A stretch of DNA of 64,000 bases. Source: Flaccisagitta enflata (taxonomy: Eukaryota > Chaetognatha > Sagittoidea > Aphragmophora). Below, piece after piece: positions 1 through 9,400 of the stretch. Numbering within the stretch: the first letter of the stretch is position 1; each line of letters begins with the position of its first letter. Under the pieces are notes generated by a model that was not told the DNA's origin, made no database searches, and saw nothing but the letters and a program-made list of their open reading frames with translations. The position numbers were made by a program, and so were the translations under genes. The DNA is taken from contig OZ231126.1 of the NCBI GenBank assembly GCA_965153355.1, positions 32,178,001-32,242,000 of the forward strand, given 5' to 3'.

Positions 1-266
1 GTGAGTCCGGTGGCACCTATCAAGTTGGGTCTTGAAATGTGCGCATTACCTTGGGGAATACTAATCCGGGCTTGTTAGACCCAATATCAGGTGCGTGTTC
101 GAATGTCTCAAAAAAAAGTGCCCAAAATGGCCGTTTTTGGCGTTTTTTGGCCTAAAACCCATCTTAAACTTAGAAATAAGCCTTGAAATTTCACATGCAA
201 ATGTATTGGAGCCTAATTAAGCTGTATGTAAAAAATTATGAGTCTGTGAAAATCTTAAGGTACCTA
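1..266 (+). repeat. Repeat family C, left part of copy 1
   Basis: AT-rich dispersed repeat. It reads as the reverse complement of 14,556-14,822 with only scattered differences. It stops at the dinucleotide TA, where the element at 267-1,442 is inserted, and resumes at 1,445. No gene is visible in it. Confidence 0.85.
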
Positions 267-789
267 CAGTACCAGCGCCGTATGGGAGGCTATGACTCTG
301 GGGGGTCCACTCCCACTTTGTGTCACGACAACATCTTAGTGTCCCAACTAACTATGATCTTTTGTCTCTATATGTATTGAGAACATTAATTTTTCTCACA
401 TATCAGTAAAAGAAAGCTTGTTTTAAATGTAAGAACAGTAGAAGATTTTTTTTTAAAAATGAAGACACTTGGTTGTGAGCTCTTTTACTATTGCCATGGG
501 TGGCGTTTTTCCTGCACTTAACAATGTAAGGTGAACATTGTGCTTTACGACATTTAGGAGAGAACCGAAATCACTGTCCAGCAGACATCTTTGGAAGAAA
601 AGATTTAGATGATACCAGTTTTTCATGATGGAGTAAATGGGTACAATGAAAAAAGGTTCAGAAATGAAGAAACACGCAAAATGATCGGTTTGAGTATTGC
701 CACCTAAACTATGAGAGCCCGTATTTGTGAATGGCACAGTGGTGGCAGTCAATTCCACTAATCCCCTTTGTATTGGATTCAAAACAATC

Positions 790-901
790 CCTCTTTCTCC
801 CCCCCTCCTCGGTCTTTCTCTCTTCCTCTCCTCTTCCGCTCGGTCTTTCTCTCTCTCTCTCCTCTACCGCTCGGTCTTTCTCTCTCTCTCTCCTCTGCCG
901 C

Positions 902-945
<44 letters not shown>
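790..945. repeat. CT-rich degenerate microsatellite
   Basis: CTCTTCCGCTCGGTCTTTCT-like units pass into a pure (CT)n run at about 905-942. Open frames on both strands here (Ser/Leu on plus, Glu/Arg on minus) follow from the repeat and are not genes. Confidence 0.95.
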
Positions 946-948
<3 letters not shown>

Positions 949-1003
949 CCCGACAAGGTGCCGCCATGGCGGCCCTGGCGGCCCCTTGCCATACGGCCCT
1001 GTA

Positions 1004-1442
1004 CAGTACCATAGGAGCAATGAGAACCTCAGATGGAGGGTCATTTCCTGCTTCACTATTCTAATGAAGTAGCTTCAATTATGGTTTTTCTGAAAGCTGA
1101 TGAGCAAGAGCTTTGAGTGAATATAGTTTTATTCCTCTAGCTCTAACTGCTGACCAAAAAGAAAAAAAGTGCAGCACCACTCGGGATTTGAACCTGTGAC
1201 ACTGAAGAGGGAGAAATTATCTTTCTCAAGTTCATCACTCTATCAACAGAGCTATCACGCCACATGCAATTTGAAGACATCAATTGGCGGTTTTGTTATG
1301 AATCACTTGGTTTGGAATTTTGTGTTCACTCAATACCTTGAACCATCAGCTTTCAGAAAAACCAAAGCTTTAGGTTCTTCCTTTAAACAGTGAGAATATA
1401 GAGGGCCCTCTTTCTACTGCTCTTATTGCTCCCATCGTACTG
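1004..1442. mobile_element. 439-bp inverted-repeat element (MITE-like) inside the TA insert
   Basis: About 120 bp at 1,004-1,126 pairs with 1,321-1,442 in reverse complement, sharing CAGTAC, GGAGCAAT and GGTTTTTCTGAAAGCTGATG. TA precedes the left end (1,002-1,003) and follows the right end. Between the arms lies a tRNA-like sequence on the minus strand. It may be one short element, or the right half of the larger insert. Confidence 0.65.
1174..1263 (-). tRNA. tRNA-like sequence (SINE head or tRNA pseudogene)
   Basis: On the minus strand there is a good A-box (TAGCTCTGTTGATAGAG) and a consensus B-box (GGTTCAAATCC) about 47 bases apart. The seven-base ends pair mostly through wobble, with one mismatch. 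The D-arm is offset, the T-stem has two mismatches, and no clean anticodon stem forms. A functional tRNA is therefore unlikely. A tRNA-derived repeat head or decayed tRNA caught inside an inverted-repeat element fits better. Confidence 0.45.
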
Positions 1443-1444
1443 TA

Positions 1445-2345
1445 AATTTTGAAAAAACAGTTTTTTTGTGATTTTTTTTTAAATGTCGTTACCCCCCCCC
1501 AACAGTTGACCGATTTGGACAAAATTTTTACTACTGAAGGTATTTCATTTTGTGGACTACTTCCATGTAGAATTTCATCAAAATCGGAGCACTTTAGGCA
1601 CCAAAAATTGTGTTCGAAAATCCAAAATTCTGGGAAAAAAAAACCAAAAATCGTCTTTGAGCCTGAGACATTGCCATAATATGGCAGGCACCTATCAGAA
1701 CCAACACAAAATTTTTTAGGGGACTCTTGGTGATGCCCAAAAAAATTTGGTATCCCTGAGAGCCTTTTTTGGGTGTCAAATAACAATTTAGTGAAGACCG
1801 TAAAACCAAAAATCGCGAAAATGGCCTATTTTTGGCTTTTTTTCAACCTGTAACCTAAAAAGAAGGTGAAATATGGCCCTGAAATTTGAAATGCACATGA
1901 ATTAGACCGTACTGAATCTTTTTCTGTAAAAAGAATTTTGTTTTTGAAAATTTTAAGGTACCTTAATTTTGAAAAAACGGCTATTTTGCAATTTTTTTAA
2001 AGAAAAAAAATGTTGTTACCCCTCTCAGGTAAATTAACTGACCGATTTGGACAAATGCACCGAGGTACTTCACATTATGAACTGATCTCATGTAAAATTT
2101 CATCAAAATCGGAGCACTTTAAGTACCAAAAAATTGCGTTCGAAAATCCAATTCCTGGAAAACAAAATCGTCTTTGAGCCTGAGATATTGCTTTCATAAT
2201 ATGGCAGGCACTCTATGAAACTACTGGGCCAAAATTCCTTTAGAAGACTCTTGGTGATGCCCAGAAAAAATTTGGTGGCCCTGAGAGCCTTTTTTGGGTG
2301 TCAAATAACAATTTAGGGAAGACCGTAAAACCAAAGATTGCAAAA
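1445..2345 (+). repeat. Repeat family C, right part of copy 1 (two tandem units)
   Basis: Two tandem units of about 520 and 375 bp, each starting near AATTTTGAAAAAACGG. Shared landmarks are TTTCATCAAAATCGGAGCAC, GAGCCTGAGA and TTTTTTGGGTGTCAAATAAC. The inverted copy lies at 13,830-14,553. Small open frames on both strands inside it (for example 1,370-1,786 minus) are not conserved between units and are treated as chance. Confidence 0.85.
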
Positions 2346-2589
2346 ATGGCCAATACGCTTAGAAGCCATGGACCAAAGTCAAAGAACCGCTCATCACAGT
2401 ATGCTAGAATGTGTATATACGTGGCAGAGGCCCAGGAAAAAAGTTTCATAAGCATCAGAGACCTTGAACCATCGGCAGCGAGCATATTTATGATAAAAAT
2501 GAAATTAAATACTAACTTATTTACATTCAATTAACTTTTTTTGCATTTTTTATCTAACATTTATTCTTCACGTTTCAGCTAAGCGTTTT
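2346..2589. other. Unassigned AT-rich sequence
   Basis: No coding signal, RNA gene or repeat partner was recognised here. Confidence 0.6.
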
Positions 2590-2788
2590 TAGACATGTGT
2601 TACTCGACTCTTCACCCCGCTTTGTCCATCTGTTGGTCGGTTGGTCGGTCGGTTGGTACCTTTTTTACTTTTTCGGCGTTTTTTAGCATTTTGAGCTAAC
2701 TGCTCCTGCCCAAATGCCCCGGTAACCTTATCTATCAATGCGCCTGCCCACCTGCACGTGACTAGGGTAGCTGTGTGTCCGGCTGTAA
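2590..2788 (+). repeat. Family A element
   Basis: Carries the family A order: degenerate hairpin head, CACCCCGCTTTGTCC, GGTC/CGGT tandem motif, GCTCCTGCCCAAATG, CCTGCCCACC, then a GGGTAGCTGTGTGTCCGG-like tail. The head is decayed relative to other copies. Confidence 0.75.
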
Positions 2789-2904
2789 CTGCACCACCAT
2801 GAGAAGAACTGTCAGTGCATCCGTCCGTTTGACCTTTGCTTTGTTAATCTAAAGTGAAAAAATCAATGAAATCGACCAAAATCACTTGAAATATCTCATG
2901 CGGG

Positions 2905-3120
2905 AAATTCAAATCATAATTCATTCATCTCACTCATTCATTCATTCATTCTTTTATTCATTTGACAACATTCATCATTCATTGCCTTCATACATTCATC
3001 ATGGTAATTGATTCATAACATTCCAACTATCCACACTTATTCATTCTTAATTCATTATTCATAAATTCTCATTCATTGTTAATTGATTCATGCATTCATT
3101 ACACGTGTACTTCATCAATG
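2905..3120. repeat. Degenerate (CATT)n tract
   Basis: Irregular CATTCATTCATT runs interrupted by unique bases. No coding potential. Confidence 0.85.
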
Positions 3121-3225
3121 CAGTTGTCCACTGACCTGAGATACACTGTTTGATCGAAAAACTTAACTTACTTTCCCAATCTTCCTTCAATCATTTTATT
3201 CCTCTTCCCTGTTTTGGATGGTGGT

Positions 3226-3590
3226 ATGCCAAAACCACCCATAGTGTTGGTGATTTAGGTGTTTGAGTGGTTTTTTGGTGTCGGTGATGGTGGCTTGGGG
3301 GTTTTGGGTGGTGGTTGGGTATATAACGCCTCTAGTATGCCAAAACCACCCATAGTGAGTGGTGATTCAGGTGTTTGGGTGATCTGCTGGGCAAGTCGTT
3401 GATGGTGATTTAGGTTTTGAAGTTGTGGTTAAGTATATAACGGATATTAGTATGCCAAAACCACCCATAGTGTTGGTGATTTAGGTGTTTGGTGGTTTTA
3501 AGGGTGTTTGTGTCGGTGATGATGATTTGGGGGTTTTGGGTGGAGGTTGGGTATGTAATGTCTCTAGTATGCCAAACTCACCCATAGTGC
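3226..3590 (+). repeat. Minisatellite, about 115-bp unit, three copies
   Basis: TATGCCAAAACCACCCATAG recurs at about 3,226, 3,338 and 3,451, with a truncated fourth start at 3,568. Each unit continues with GGTGATTTAGGTGTTTG and GGGTTTTGGGTGG. Confidence 0.85.
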
Positions 3591-3593
3591 GAA

Positions 3594-3640
3594 TCGACCG
3601 ACAGACATAGCAGGCTTTAGAGTCGCGTGCACGCGACTAA
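3594..3640 (-). repeat. Family A head, reverse orientation
   Basis: Contains the perfect 18-base palindrome AGTCGCGTGCACGCGACT at 3,621-3,638, next to a GACCGAC motif. This is the 5' end of a family A element pointing left. The minisatellite at 3,226-3,590 may be its variable interior. Confidence 0.65.
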
Positions 3641-3739
3641 AGAGTAACAACTATATTTGGCAGTTCACAGATCATTTTTTCTTTGCTTGACCCAGATACA
3701 CGTTAATCTATGCACCTTTGAGGATTAAACCTCATTTTT

Positions 3740-4020
3740 AGTCGCATGCATGCGACCTAATAACCCGCTATGTCGGTTGTTCCTTTTCTCAGTTTCTCCA
3801 TCTGCCCGTTCTGTCCATCCGTTTGGCCGGCCGGCCGCTCATCCCTCCATCTGTCCGTCCATCTGTCAGTCCATCTGTCCTTCCTTCCGTCCATCACCAG
3901 CAGCTTTTTCGGCGTTTAGGAGCGGTTTTTGCATTACTACTCCTGCCCAATAGCTTGGGTTAGCCTTTTCATCACTGCCCCTGCCTCACCCACACACGCC
4001 TACTTCGATAGCTGACGGCC
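3740..4020 (+). repeat. Family A element with variant hairpin head
   Basis: The head reads AGTCGCATGCATGCGACC, so both sides of the stem differ from the usual GTCGCGTG/CACGCGAC in a compensating way. It is followed by CCCGCTATGTCGG, a (CCATCTGTCCGT)-type array, and CTCCTGCCCAATAG. The tail is degraded. Confidence 0.75.
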
Positions 4021-4454
4021 CGAAAGAAGTTGCGGACATGCAATTAGATGTCGAGACTCATAATGTCCAATGGCCTGTCAGTCCGTAACGCACAAGTCAA
4101 AAAGTCGGAAAATGAATGTTTCATAGGTTTTTTTATTGGTGTGTATAAGTTAAAGGAAGTAGGCGCGGGGTGTTGATTGGGGTCAGGTGCCCCTGCACAC
4201 CTACCTGTAACAATAATGTAATCCCATGTCACTTGTTTACTGTTTTGAAGAACTTTATGATTGTAATTAGAAAAAAATGACCAGGGAAAAAGTTGTTCTG
4301 CATGTTTTTGACCTTGATAAGCCCAAGGTCAGATGGCTTTTGGTCACTGAGGGTCATGTGAAACTTTGCATTTGTTTTAATCTTTTACACATATCAACAT
4401 GCGCTCATACTAAGTGATTGGGGGTCTGACAATCTTGTCAATTCCTACATGTGC
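4021..4454. other. Unassigned sequence
   Basis: No gene, RNA or clear repeat was recognised. Confidence 0.6.
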
Positions 4455-4614
4455 GTACGATAATTTTAGGCCTTTTTTCAACCTGTAACCTAAAAAAAAG
4501 TTGAAATATGGCTCTGAAATTTCAAAAGCACATGTATTAGACCCTACTGATGCTTTTTTGTGAAAAAATTTTAGTTTTTGAAAATTTTAAGGTACCTTTA
4601 TTTTGAAAAAACGG

Positions 4615-4616
<2 letters not shown>
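4455..4616 (+). repeat. Fragment of repeat family C
   Basis: Matches the end of a C unit (CAACCTGTAACCT, GCACATGTATTAGACCCTAC, AAAATTTTAAGGTACCTT). It is cut off by the following GA tract. Confidence 0.8.
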
Positions 4617-4670
<54 letters not shown>

Positions 4671-4690
4671 CAGAGAGTGGGAGAGAGCCA
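4617..4690. repeat. (GA)n microsatellite
   Basis: Near-perfect GA run with a few GACA interruptions at its right end. Confidence 0.98.
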
Positions 4691-5178
4691 CTGACAGTCG
4701 TCACAATCGGAAAAACGTTTGGTTGGTGATTAGAGACGCCTCTTGCATTTGCCATCGCTTTCGCCTTCAGTTTTGCCACCCATTCTAAAACGGAAGGGGT
4801 ACATGGTGCAATGGCAACAGAAGGGGAAGGGTTACATGGTGCGGTGGCAGGGGGAGGAGGGGGAGGGAGAAGGGTTATTCACTGGAACTTTGATGATGAA
4901 GACGAATGCATGAAATGCAGGTGTGTTTCATCTAGAAACCTGTCTTCAATGACAACAAGCATTTCTGATTCGATCCCAGGCTAGATCACGATCTTCAATT
5001 CTTTTTTTGAGGGAAATGATTTTCCACTTTAAGGCTTGTAAACCAGTTTGGTAACATAAATCCATTCTTGAAAATGAAATGGAGTTCGGTTTAGAAAAGA
5101 TATAAGGTTCTTGAAATATAGGCACAGAATGGGACGGTTACACCAGGAGGCAGGAGATATGACGACGCTACCAGACCG

Positions 5179-5215
<37 letters not shown>

Positions 5216-5448
5216 ACAGAGACAAAGACAGAGACACAGTAAGGCTTGAATGTCTCAAATTTGAATTTGTTTTCGATCGTTTTCAATTTCATTTTCGCGG
5301 ATGCAAAGAATGAAAGGCGTCCTCATCAATTCTAAACGATTCTCAGACATCTCAAAAGCAAATTCTATGTTGGGTTTTTCCATTTACAAGATCACATTGG
5401 ATTGAATTGGATTACATTCTATACGCAAAAAAGCCGGTAAGTATTTTC
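4691..5448. other. Unassigned sequence with a short (GA)n tract
   Basis: Contains a (GA)n run at about 5,180-5,212. No promoter or coding exon is recognised, although this is the region upstream of the XKR-like gene. Confidence 0.6.
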
Positions 5449-5660
5449 AGTCGCGAGCTACGCGAGTCTACACCCCGCTTTGTCGGTCCGTCGGTCCGTC
5501 GGTCCGTCGGTTCATTGGTGCGTCGGTCCGTAACACTTTGCTTATTTGGCGATTTCGGCTTTGCATAACCGCTCCTGCCCAAATGCTTGGTTAGCCTTTT
5601 TTATCACCCCCCCTGCCCACCCGCATGCAACTTCGGTAGCCTTGTAGTATACGGCCTTGT
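5449..5660 (+). repeat. Family A element
   Basis: Order: AGTCGCGAGCTACGCGAGTC head, CTACACCCCGCTTTGTCGG, GGTCCGTC repeats, CGCTCCTGCCCAAATGC, CCTGCCCACCCGCATGC, and a tail ending CGGCCTTGTT. It lies about 170 bp upstream of the XKR-like start codon. Confidence 0.85.
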
Positions 5661-5832
5661 TTTTTTCTATATGACGTTCAAGTTTTGCTCTGATTTCGTG
5701 AGGTTTTACTCCCAACTCGTGCGGGCAAGAAAACCATGACCATTTAATATATCAACGATTTCCATGTCATTTGACTTATTTTTACCATGATTTTACTCCC
5801 AATGTGATGAACTTTAGAATAATCACGCAAAA

Positions 5833-7446
5833 ATGGCGGACGCGGTGAGCGATCCTAGAAGAATCGTCACTCTCGATTTCGCCATGGAGACTGGGAAAAA
5901 CGACAACGATGACACAGAGGACGGTAAAGACAACGACAAAGCGAAGTTCAAGGCCAGGATCCAACCTCTCATTAATTTCTGGCTATGCTATCGGCTATCG
6001 CTTACGATCATTTTTGCGATTTTGGGCGTTTACTGTGAGTTCAATCTCATCGCTACTCTAGCCAGAGAGGGCAAGATGAAAATTGCCGCCATGATGCTGA
6101 TCGTAGTACTGGTGTCTCGAATCACTTGCGCTTTTCACGTCCATTTTTCCCGCGTCCGTCGCTATTTTGGCCTTTGGTCAGCCGAAGCTAAATTGAGGGC
6201 CCGGGCCGTGGAAAGCAATGAAACCAAAGTCAAAGCCGAACTTGAAGCGATTGGCAATGGCAGTGAAAAGATACATTTTTTTGATAACTCACTTCCCTCT
6301 TACTTTAGGGTACCGATAATTCTCTTTTACGCTCAAGGTATAGGACATGTAGTCCCCTTTTTGATTGATTTTAGATACCAGTATATGGAGTTGAAAAGTA
6401 TCCTCAGCAAAACTAGATTACGCTTCCTTTACGAGAAAGAAGGTGTTGACGATCTCCGATTTAAAACGAGGCTTCTTTTCACCTTACTAAATCGCTTTCC
6501 ACTCGTCATTTATTATCCCTACGTTATTTTCCGTGAGAAGGAGGTGCCGCTTGTTTTTGTCATAAGTTGGGTATTTATCCTTATTCAGATTTCCTTATTA
6601 TTATTTCAAAAAGTCAGTTCTGATAAACATGAAGTACCCAAAATGCTTACAATGTCATACTTGGTGAGCTTCATTAGCTTTAACTACTGTCTAGCATCTT
6701 TAACTTTCGCAGCCCCAATTGTCGCCTATTTGATGAGTTGCTCAAAAGAAGCAGGTCAAAATACGATTCCTTACTTGCTGCTGGGCTCATGCGTACTATT
6801 GTTTCTACGCGTTTTAGATCCTAGATATTTGATGAAAAACTACTGGAGAAACCGACTGACCTACCTGCTCTCATTTGCGGTCATTCTTATTCTACCAAAT
6901 GTACTGCTCGTTTTTGTTCATGATAAGATGGGCTCAACCTTGAAAAACTGTAGCATTTTCCAGGAAGCTGCTTATCACAACTTTAGTTACTTGATGGAGG
7001 AATCAAAAATGAATTTAAATGCGACAGGGAAATTGGGTCTTGCATGGGCTTCATTAACATCACCAAACAATATAAGCTATGTCTTGTTCAGCCAATTATA
7101 TGCACATCAGGGGACAACTTTTGGCGGATTTCACCCGGCATTATGTCTCAGTTGTCTTCCCGCCATCATAATGGGTCTGATGTGGATTTATGAAATGGCA
7201 AGGCTCATCATTGAAAAAATTGACAAACTGAAAACGTTACATGCTTGTATAAGATACGGTTGTTTGTTGAACATAGCCATGTGGATATTTGATGTTGGAA
7301 CAGACATAGAAACAGGTTTTGTCCATCGTGAAAACAAGGACAGCGCTTGGAGTAGTTTGACGTTTCTCTTTGTAGTGCTCCCATTGTTGCTCAATGCAAT
7401 GCAATTTCCGGTTTTTTTTATCTCAAAAGGCAAGCAACGGGTTTGA
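5833..7446 (+). CDS. XKR-like multi-pass membrane protein, N-terminal reading frame
   Basis: This frame of 537 codons starts at ATG in a favourable context (AAAAATGG). The N-terminus is acidic and charged (residues 1-45). About ten hydrophobic segments follow, near residues 48-76, 84-105, 158-178, 215-233, 239-258, 273-301, 311-327, 341-362, 434-458 and 470-530. The last segment carries DVGTDIETG, then a gap, then LPLLLNAMQ. This resembles the first part of XK-related proteins (DLGTDL in human XKR8). XK-related proteins include plasma-membrane phospholipid scramblases, so a lipid-handling role is inferred from family only. The frame ends eight codons after a run of eight T, and the rest of the XKR-like core continues in the -1 frame. 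Residues 293-385 resemble 206-296 of the next frame, pointing to an internal duplication. No intron is visible. This is most likely one half of a single gene. Confidence 0.85.
   Translation: MADAVSDPRRIVTLDFAMETGKNDNDDTEDGKDNDKAKFKARIQPLINFWLCYRLSLTIIFAILGVYCEFNLIATLAREGKMKIAAMMLIVVLVSRITCAFHVHFSRVRRYFGLWSAEAKLRARAVESNETKVKAELEAIGNGSEKIHFFDNSLPSYFRVPIILFYAQGIGHVVPFLIDFRYQYMELKSILSKTRLRFLYEKEGVDDLRFKTRLLFTLLNRFPLVIYYPYVIFREKEVPLVFVISWVFILIQISLLLFQKVSSDKHEVPKMLTMSYLVSFISFNYCLASLTFAAPIVAYLMSCSKEAGQNTIPYLLLGSCVLLFLRVLDPRYLMKNYWRNRLTYLLSFAVILILPNVLLVFVHDKMGSTLKNCSIFQEAAYHNFSYLMEESKMNLNATGKLGLAWASLTSPNNISYVLFSQLYAHQGTTFGGFHPALCLSCLPAIIMGLMWIYEMARLIIEKIDKLKTLHACIRYGCLLNIAMWIFDVGTDIETGFVHRENKDSAWSSLTFLFVVLPLLLNAMQFPVFFISKGKQRV
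7413..7419 (+). other. T TTT TTT heptamer at the frame switch
   Basis: In the upstream frame, codons GTT TTT TTT ATC cover 7,411-7,422, giving a T_TTT_TTT heptamer. A -1 slip here leads directly into the frame that stays open to 9,248; without it the stop is at 7,444-7,446. A weak 5-bp stem (7,434-7,438 with 7,454-7,458) follows after 14 bases. Alternatives are a missing T in the assembly, an indel allele, or real decay. Confidence 0.5.
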
Positions 7447-9248
7447 TTTTTTTGTTGCACATGATTGGATTAGCAGAGGTCAATTGGGTTTTGGATGATT
7501 TTCTCTGTTATTTTTATGATTACCACCGGGGAATTGAGGATTCCGAAGAGGAAAGGACTGACCAAATAGCGTTCTTTGGTTTGACAAACCTTTTTTTTGA
7601 GGACCTGCCTCAAGCCTGCCTACAAATATTCATCATCTTCCATACGAGGAAATCAGAAATTACAATTACTCAAGCGTTGAGTATCTTTTCATCTCTTTTT
7701 TCTGCCGCTAAAACTTTGGTGACAAGGGGAAATTATTTCATCGCAAAAAAATTTCATCTTAAGATAAACGCTAAAGCCGACGCTGATGAGGTCACTTACG
7801 TAGCAAAAAAGACTATGAAACCCAGGCTAGTGGTGGAATTTAGGGGCGAAGGGTCATATAAAAAATTCAATAGACGATCATATGAACCCAAATTCAAGAG
7901 AAAGATCGAAAAGGATGAAGAGAGCTTTATTGAGAAAGTAAAAAGATTTTTCACATGCAGATGGGTGAGCGAAATTCGGACAAAAGATTTGATCGAATTG
8001 ATCATATTAATTGTCCCAACCTTAGCTATTTTCATAAACATCTTTTTTGCAATTTGTGGCGCAGCGTATTTGAGTGAGTGTAACCAAGATGGTCAAAGTC
8101 GTCTGATCTATGTGGCTTTCCCCATCATGATTCTACTTCGAATTGCATTTCCAACTAATTTCTTCATCAGCAAAATTTCCGATTTGGGGCAGATTAAGTC
8201 TACTACTTTGGTATCACTTTTCATGCTCTGTTTGCCTCTGTTCCTTCACGCTGGGTTAGCGAGTCGCTCCGACAATTGCTACGTCTTCAGATTAGAAGAC
8301 GTGCAGTTTCACAATCAAACTTGTCGCTGGACAAGTAGTTTTTACTGTTTCATGATCATGTCGGGTGCTGACTCTAGCGTGGTAACATTTTTTGTTGGAT
8401 CCGTGCTGGTGGGGTTTTGGTTGTGGGTGTTGATGTTCTCGGACATGAAAAAGATGTGCGATGATAAAGGTGAGCATGTTGAAAATTGCCACTGTGAACC
8501 TAATGCTCTTCTCTCAGCAGTCATAGAGCTCATTGATAGTATACTAGATAACACAGATGGAGATGGTACGGGTGAAGTAGACAACAGAATTCAAGACTTG
8601 AAGAAAATCCTTTCCAGGAAGGATCTTGTTCAAAATCATGAACTCAAAGAATTATTAAAAAGCCGTGAAGTCATTAAGCGCTGTTGTAAAAAGGCACAAA
8701 CAAATGACGTCAATAATCAAGTATCGTTGGAGAACGATCAATCAGTATTAAAATTACGCATTGTTGCTGAACTGTTAGAAAACCGAGTCATTGAATATGA
8801 CGATGAACCAATTGATGATGATGACCAGGGTTTGCAACCCGAGCATAAGTCTGTGGACCTTCTAACCGATGATGAGGTAAAGGACATTTGCGAGTTGATC
8901 AAGAAAAGTTTAATCGAGGCTCAAACAGAGGGCCAAAAGAGTCAAGATGTTTGGAAAGACAAAGTGAAAGAGATTTTCACCAACCATCCACGAATAAGGG
9001 ATGAGATTACGGAAGAGCATAAAACCGACCACGTACATGAAATTGAGTGTGAAAATGATGAGGGCAAAAGCAAAGGGGAGACGAATGACATGACTAAGAA
9101 AGCAGAATACAAGTGGTATGACCTGCGGCTCTTTCCAGAACCCGAAGAGAGTTGTCCCATGATTGAGGAAAAAGTGGAGAAAGCGGTAAGTTATCTGGAA
9201 AACTCCCTCCAAAAGAACGAGTCACCATTGGGGCAATCTTCAGTATGA
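7419..9248 (+). CDS. XKR-like multi-pass membrane protein, C-terminal reading frame
   Basis: Open in the -1 frame relative to the upstream segment. With no upstream ATG in this frame, independent initiation would need TTG at 7,443 or the ATG at 7,461. Numbering from 7,443, residues 4-8 (LLHMI) and 51-66 (FFEDLPQACLQIFIIF), then QALSIFSSL at 77-85, match the XKR pattern of LLH, E..PQ..L and a following Ser-rich helix. The DVGTD part of that domain is in the upstream frame, so the two frames appear to encode one protein of about 1,130 residues. Further hydrophobic segments lie near 183-210, 220-236, 254-271 and 312-332. Residues 352-601 form a hydrophilic, acidic tail with many Glu, Asp and Lys, presumably cytosolic. 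The stop is TGA at 9,246-9,248. Confidence 0.82.
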   Translation, partial: YLKRQATGLIFLLHMIGLAEVNWVLDDFLCYFYDYHRGIEDSEEERTDQIAFFGLTNLFFEDLPQACLQIFIIFHTRKSEITITQALSIFSSLFSAAKTLVTRGNYFIAKKFHLKINAKADADEVTYVAKKTMKPRLVVEFRGEGSYKKFNRRSYEPKFKRKIEKDEESFIEKVKRFFTCRWVSEIRTKDLIELIILIVPTLAIFINIFFAICGAAYLSECNQDGQSRLIYVAFPIMILLRIAFPTNFFISKISDLGQIKSTTLVSLFMLCLPLFLHAGLASRSDNCYVFRLEDVQFHNQTCRWTSSFYCFMIMSGADSSVVTFFVGSVLVGFWLWVLMFSDMKKMCDDKGEHVENCHCEPNALLSAVIELIDSILDNTDGDGTGEVDNRIQDLKKILSRKDLVQNHELKELLKSREVIKRCCKKAQTNDVNNQVSLENDQSVLKLRIVAELLENRVIEYDDEPIDDDDQGLQPEHKSVDLLTDDEVKDICELIKKSLIEAQTEGQKSQDVWKDKVKEIFTNHPRIRDEITEEHKTDHVHEIECENDEGKSKGETNDMTKKAEYKWYDLRLFPEPEESCPMIEEKVEKAVSYLENSLQKNESPLGQSSV

Positions 9249-9400
9249 AAAGCTCAAAACTCTCGAAACTCTCAAATTCTCAAAACTATCAAAACTCTAA
9301 AAGCTTCAATTAGTCACGCATGCGCCACATTTAGGCGGAAAAACATATCAGTATCAAAACCATCAAAACCATATACCTTCATCTAGTCGGACTATTACAG
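9249..9400. other. Sequence just downstream of the XKR-like gene
   Basis: Contains short (CTCAAAA)n-like repeats at about 9,253-9,300. No AATAAA is seen close to the stop codon; the first clear one is at 10,179 inside a dispersed repeat. Confidence 0.6.

Larger units (their letters stand above)
267..1442. mobile_element. TA-targeted DNA element inserted in repeat C
   Basis: The 1,176-bp insert begins CAGTACC and ends GTACTG, with TA on both sides (265-266 and 1,443-1,444). The other copy of family C is uninterrupted at the matching point (14,554-14,555), where a single TA joins the same flanks. This is a paralogous empty site and implies a 2-bp TA target duplication, as in Tc1/mariner-like elements. 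The interior holds a degenerate CT tract (790-945) and a second, better-matched inverted-repeat pair (1,004-1,442). No transposase frame is visible. Confidence 0.7.
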
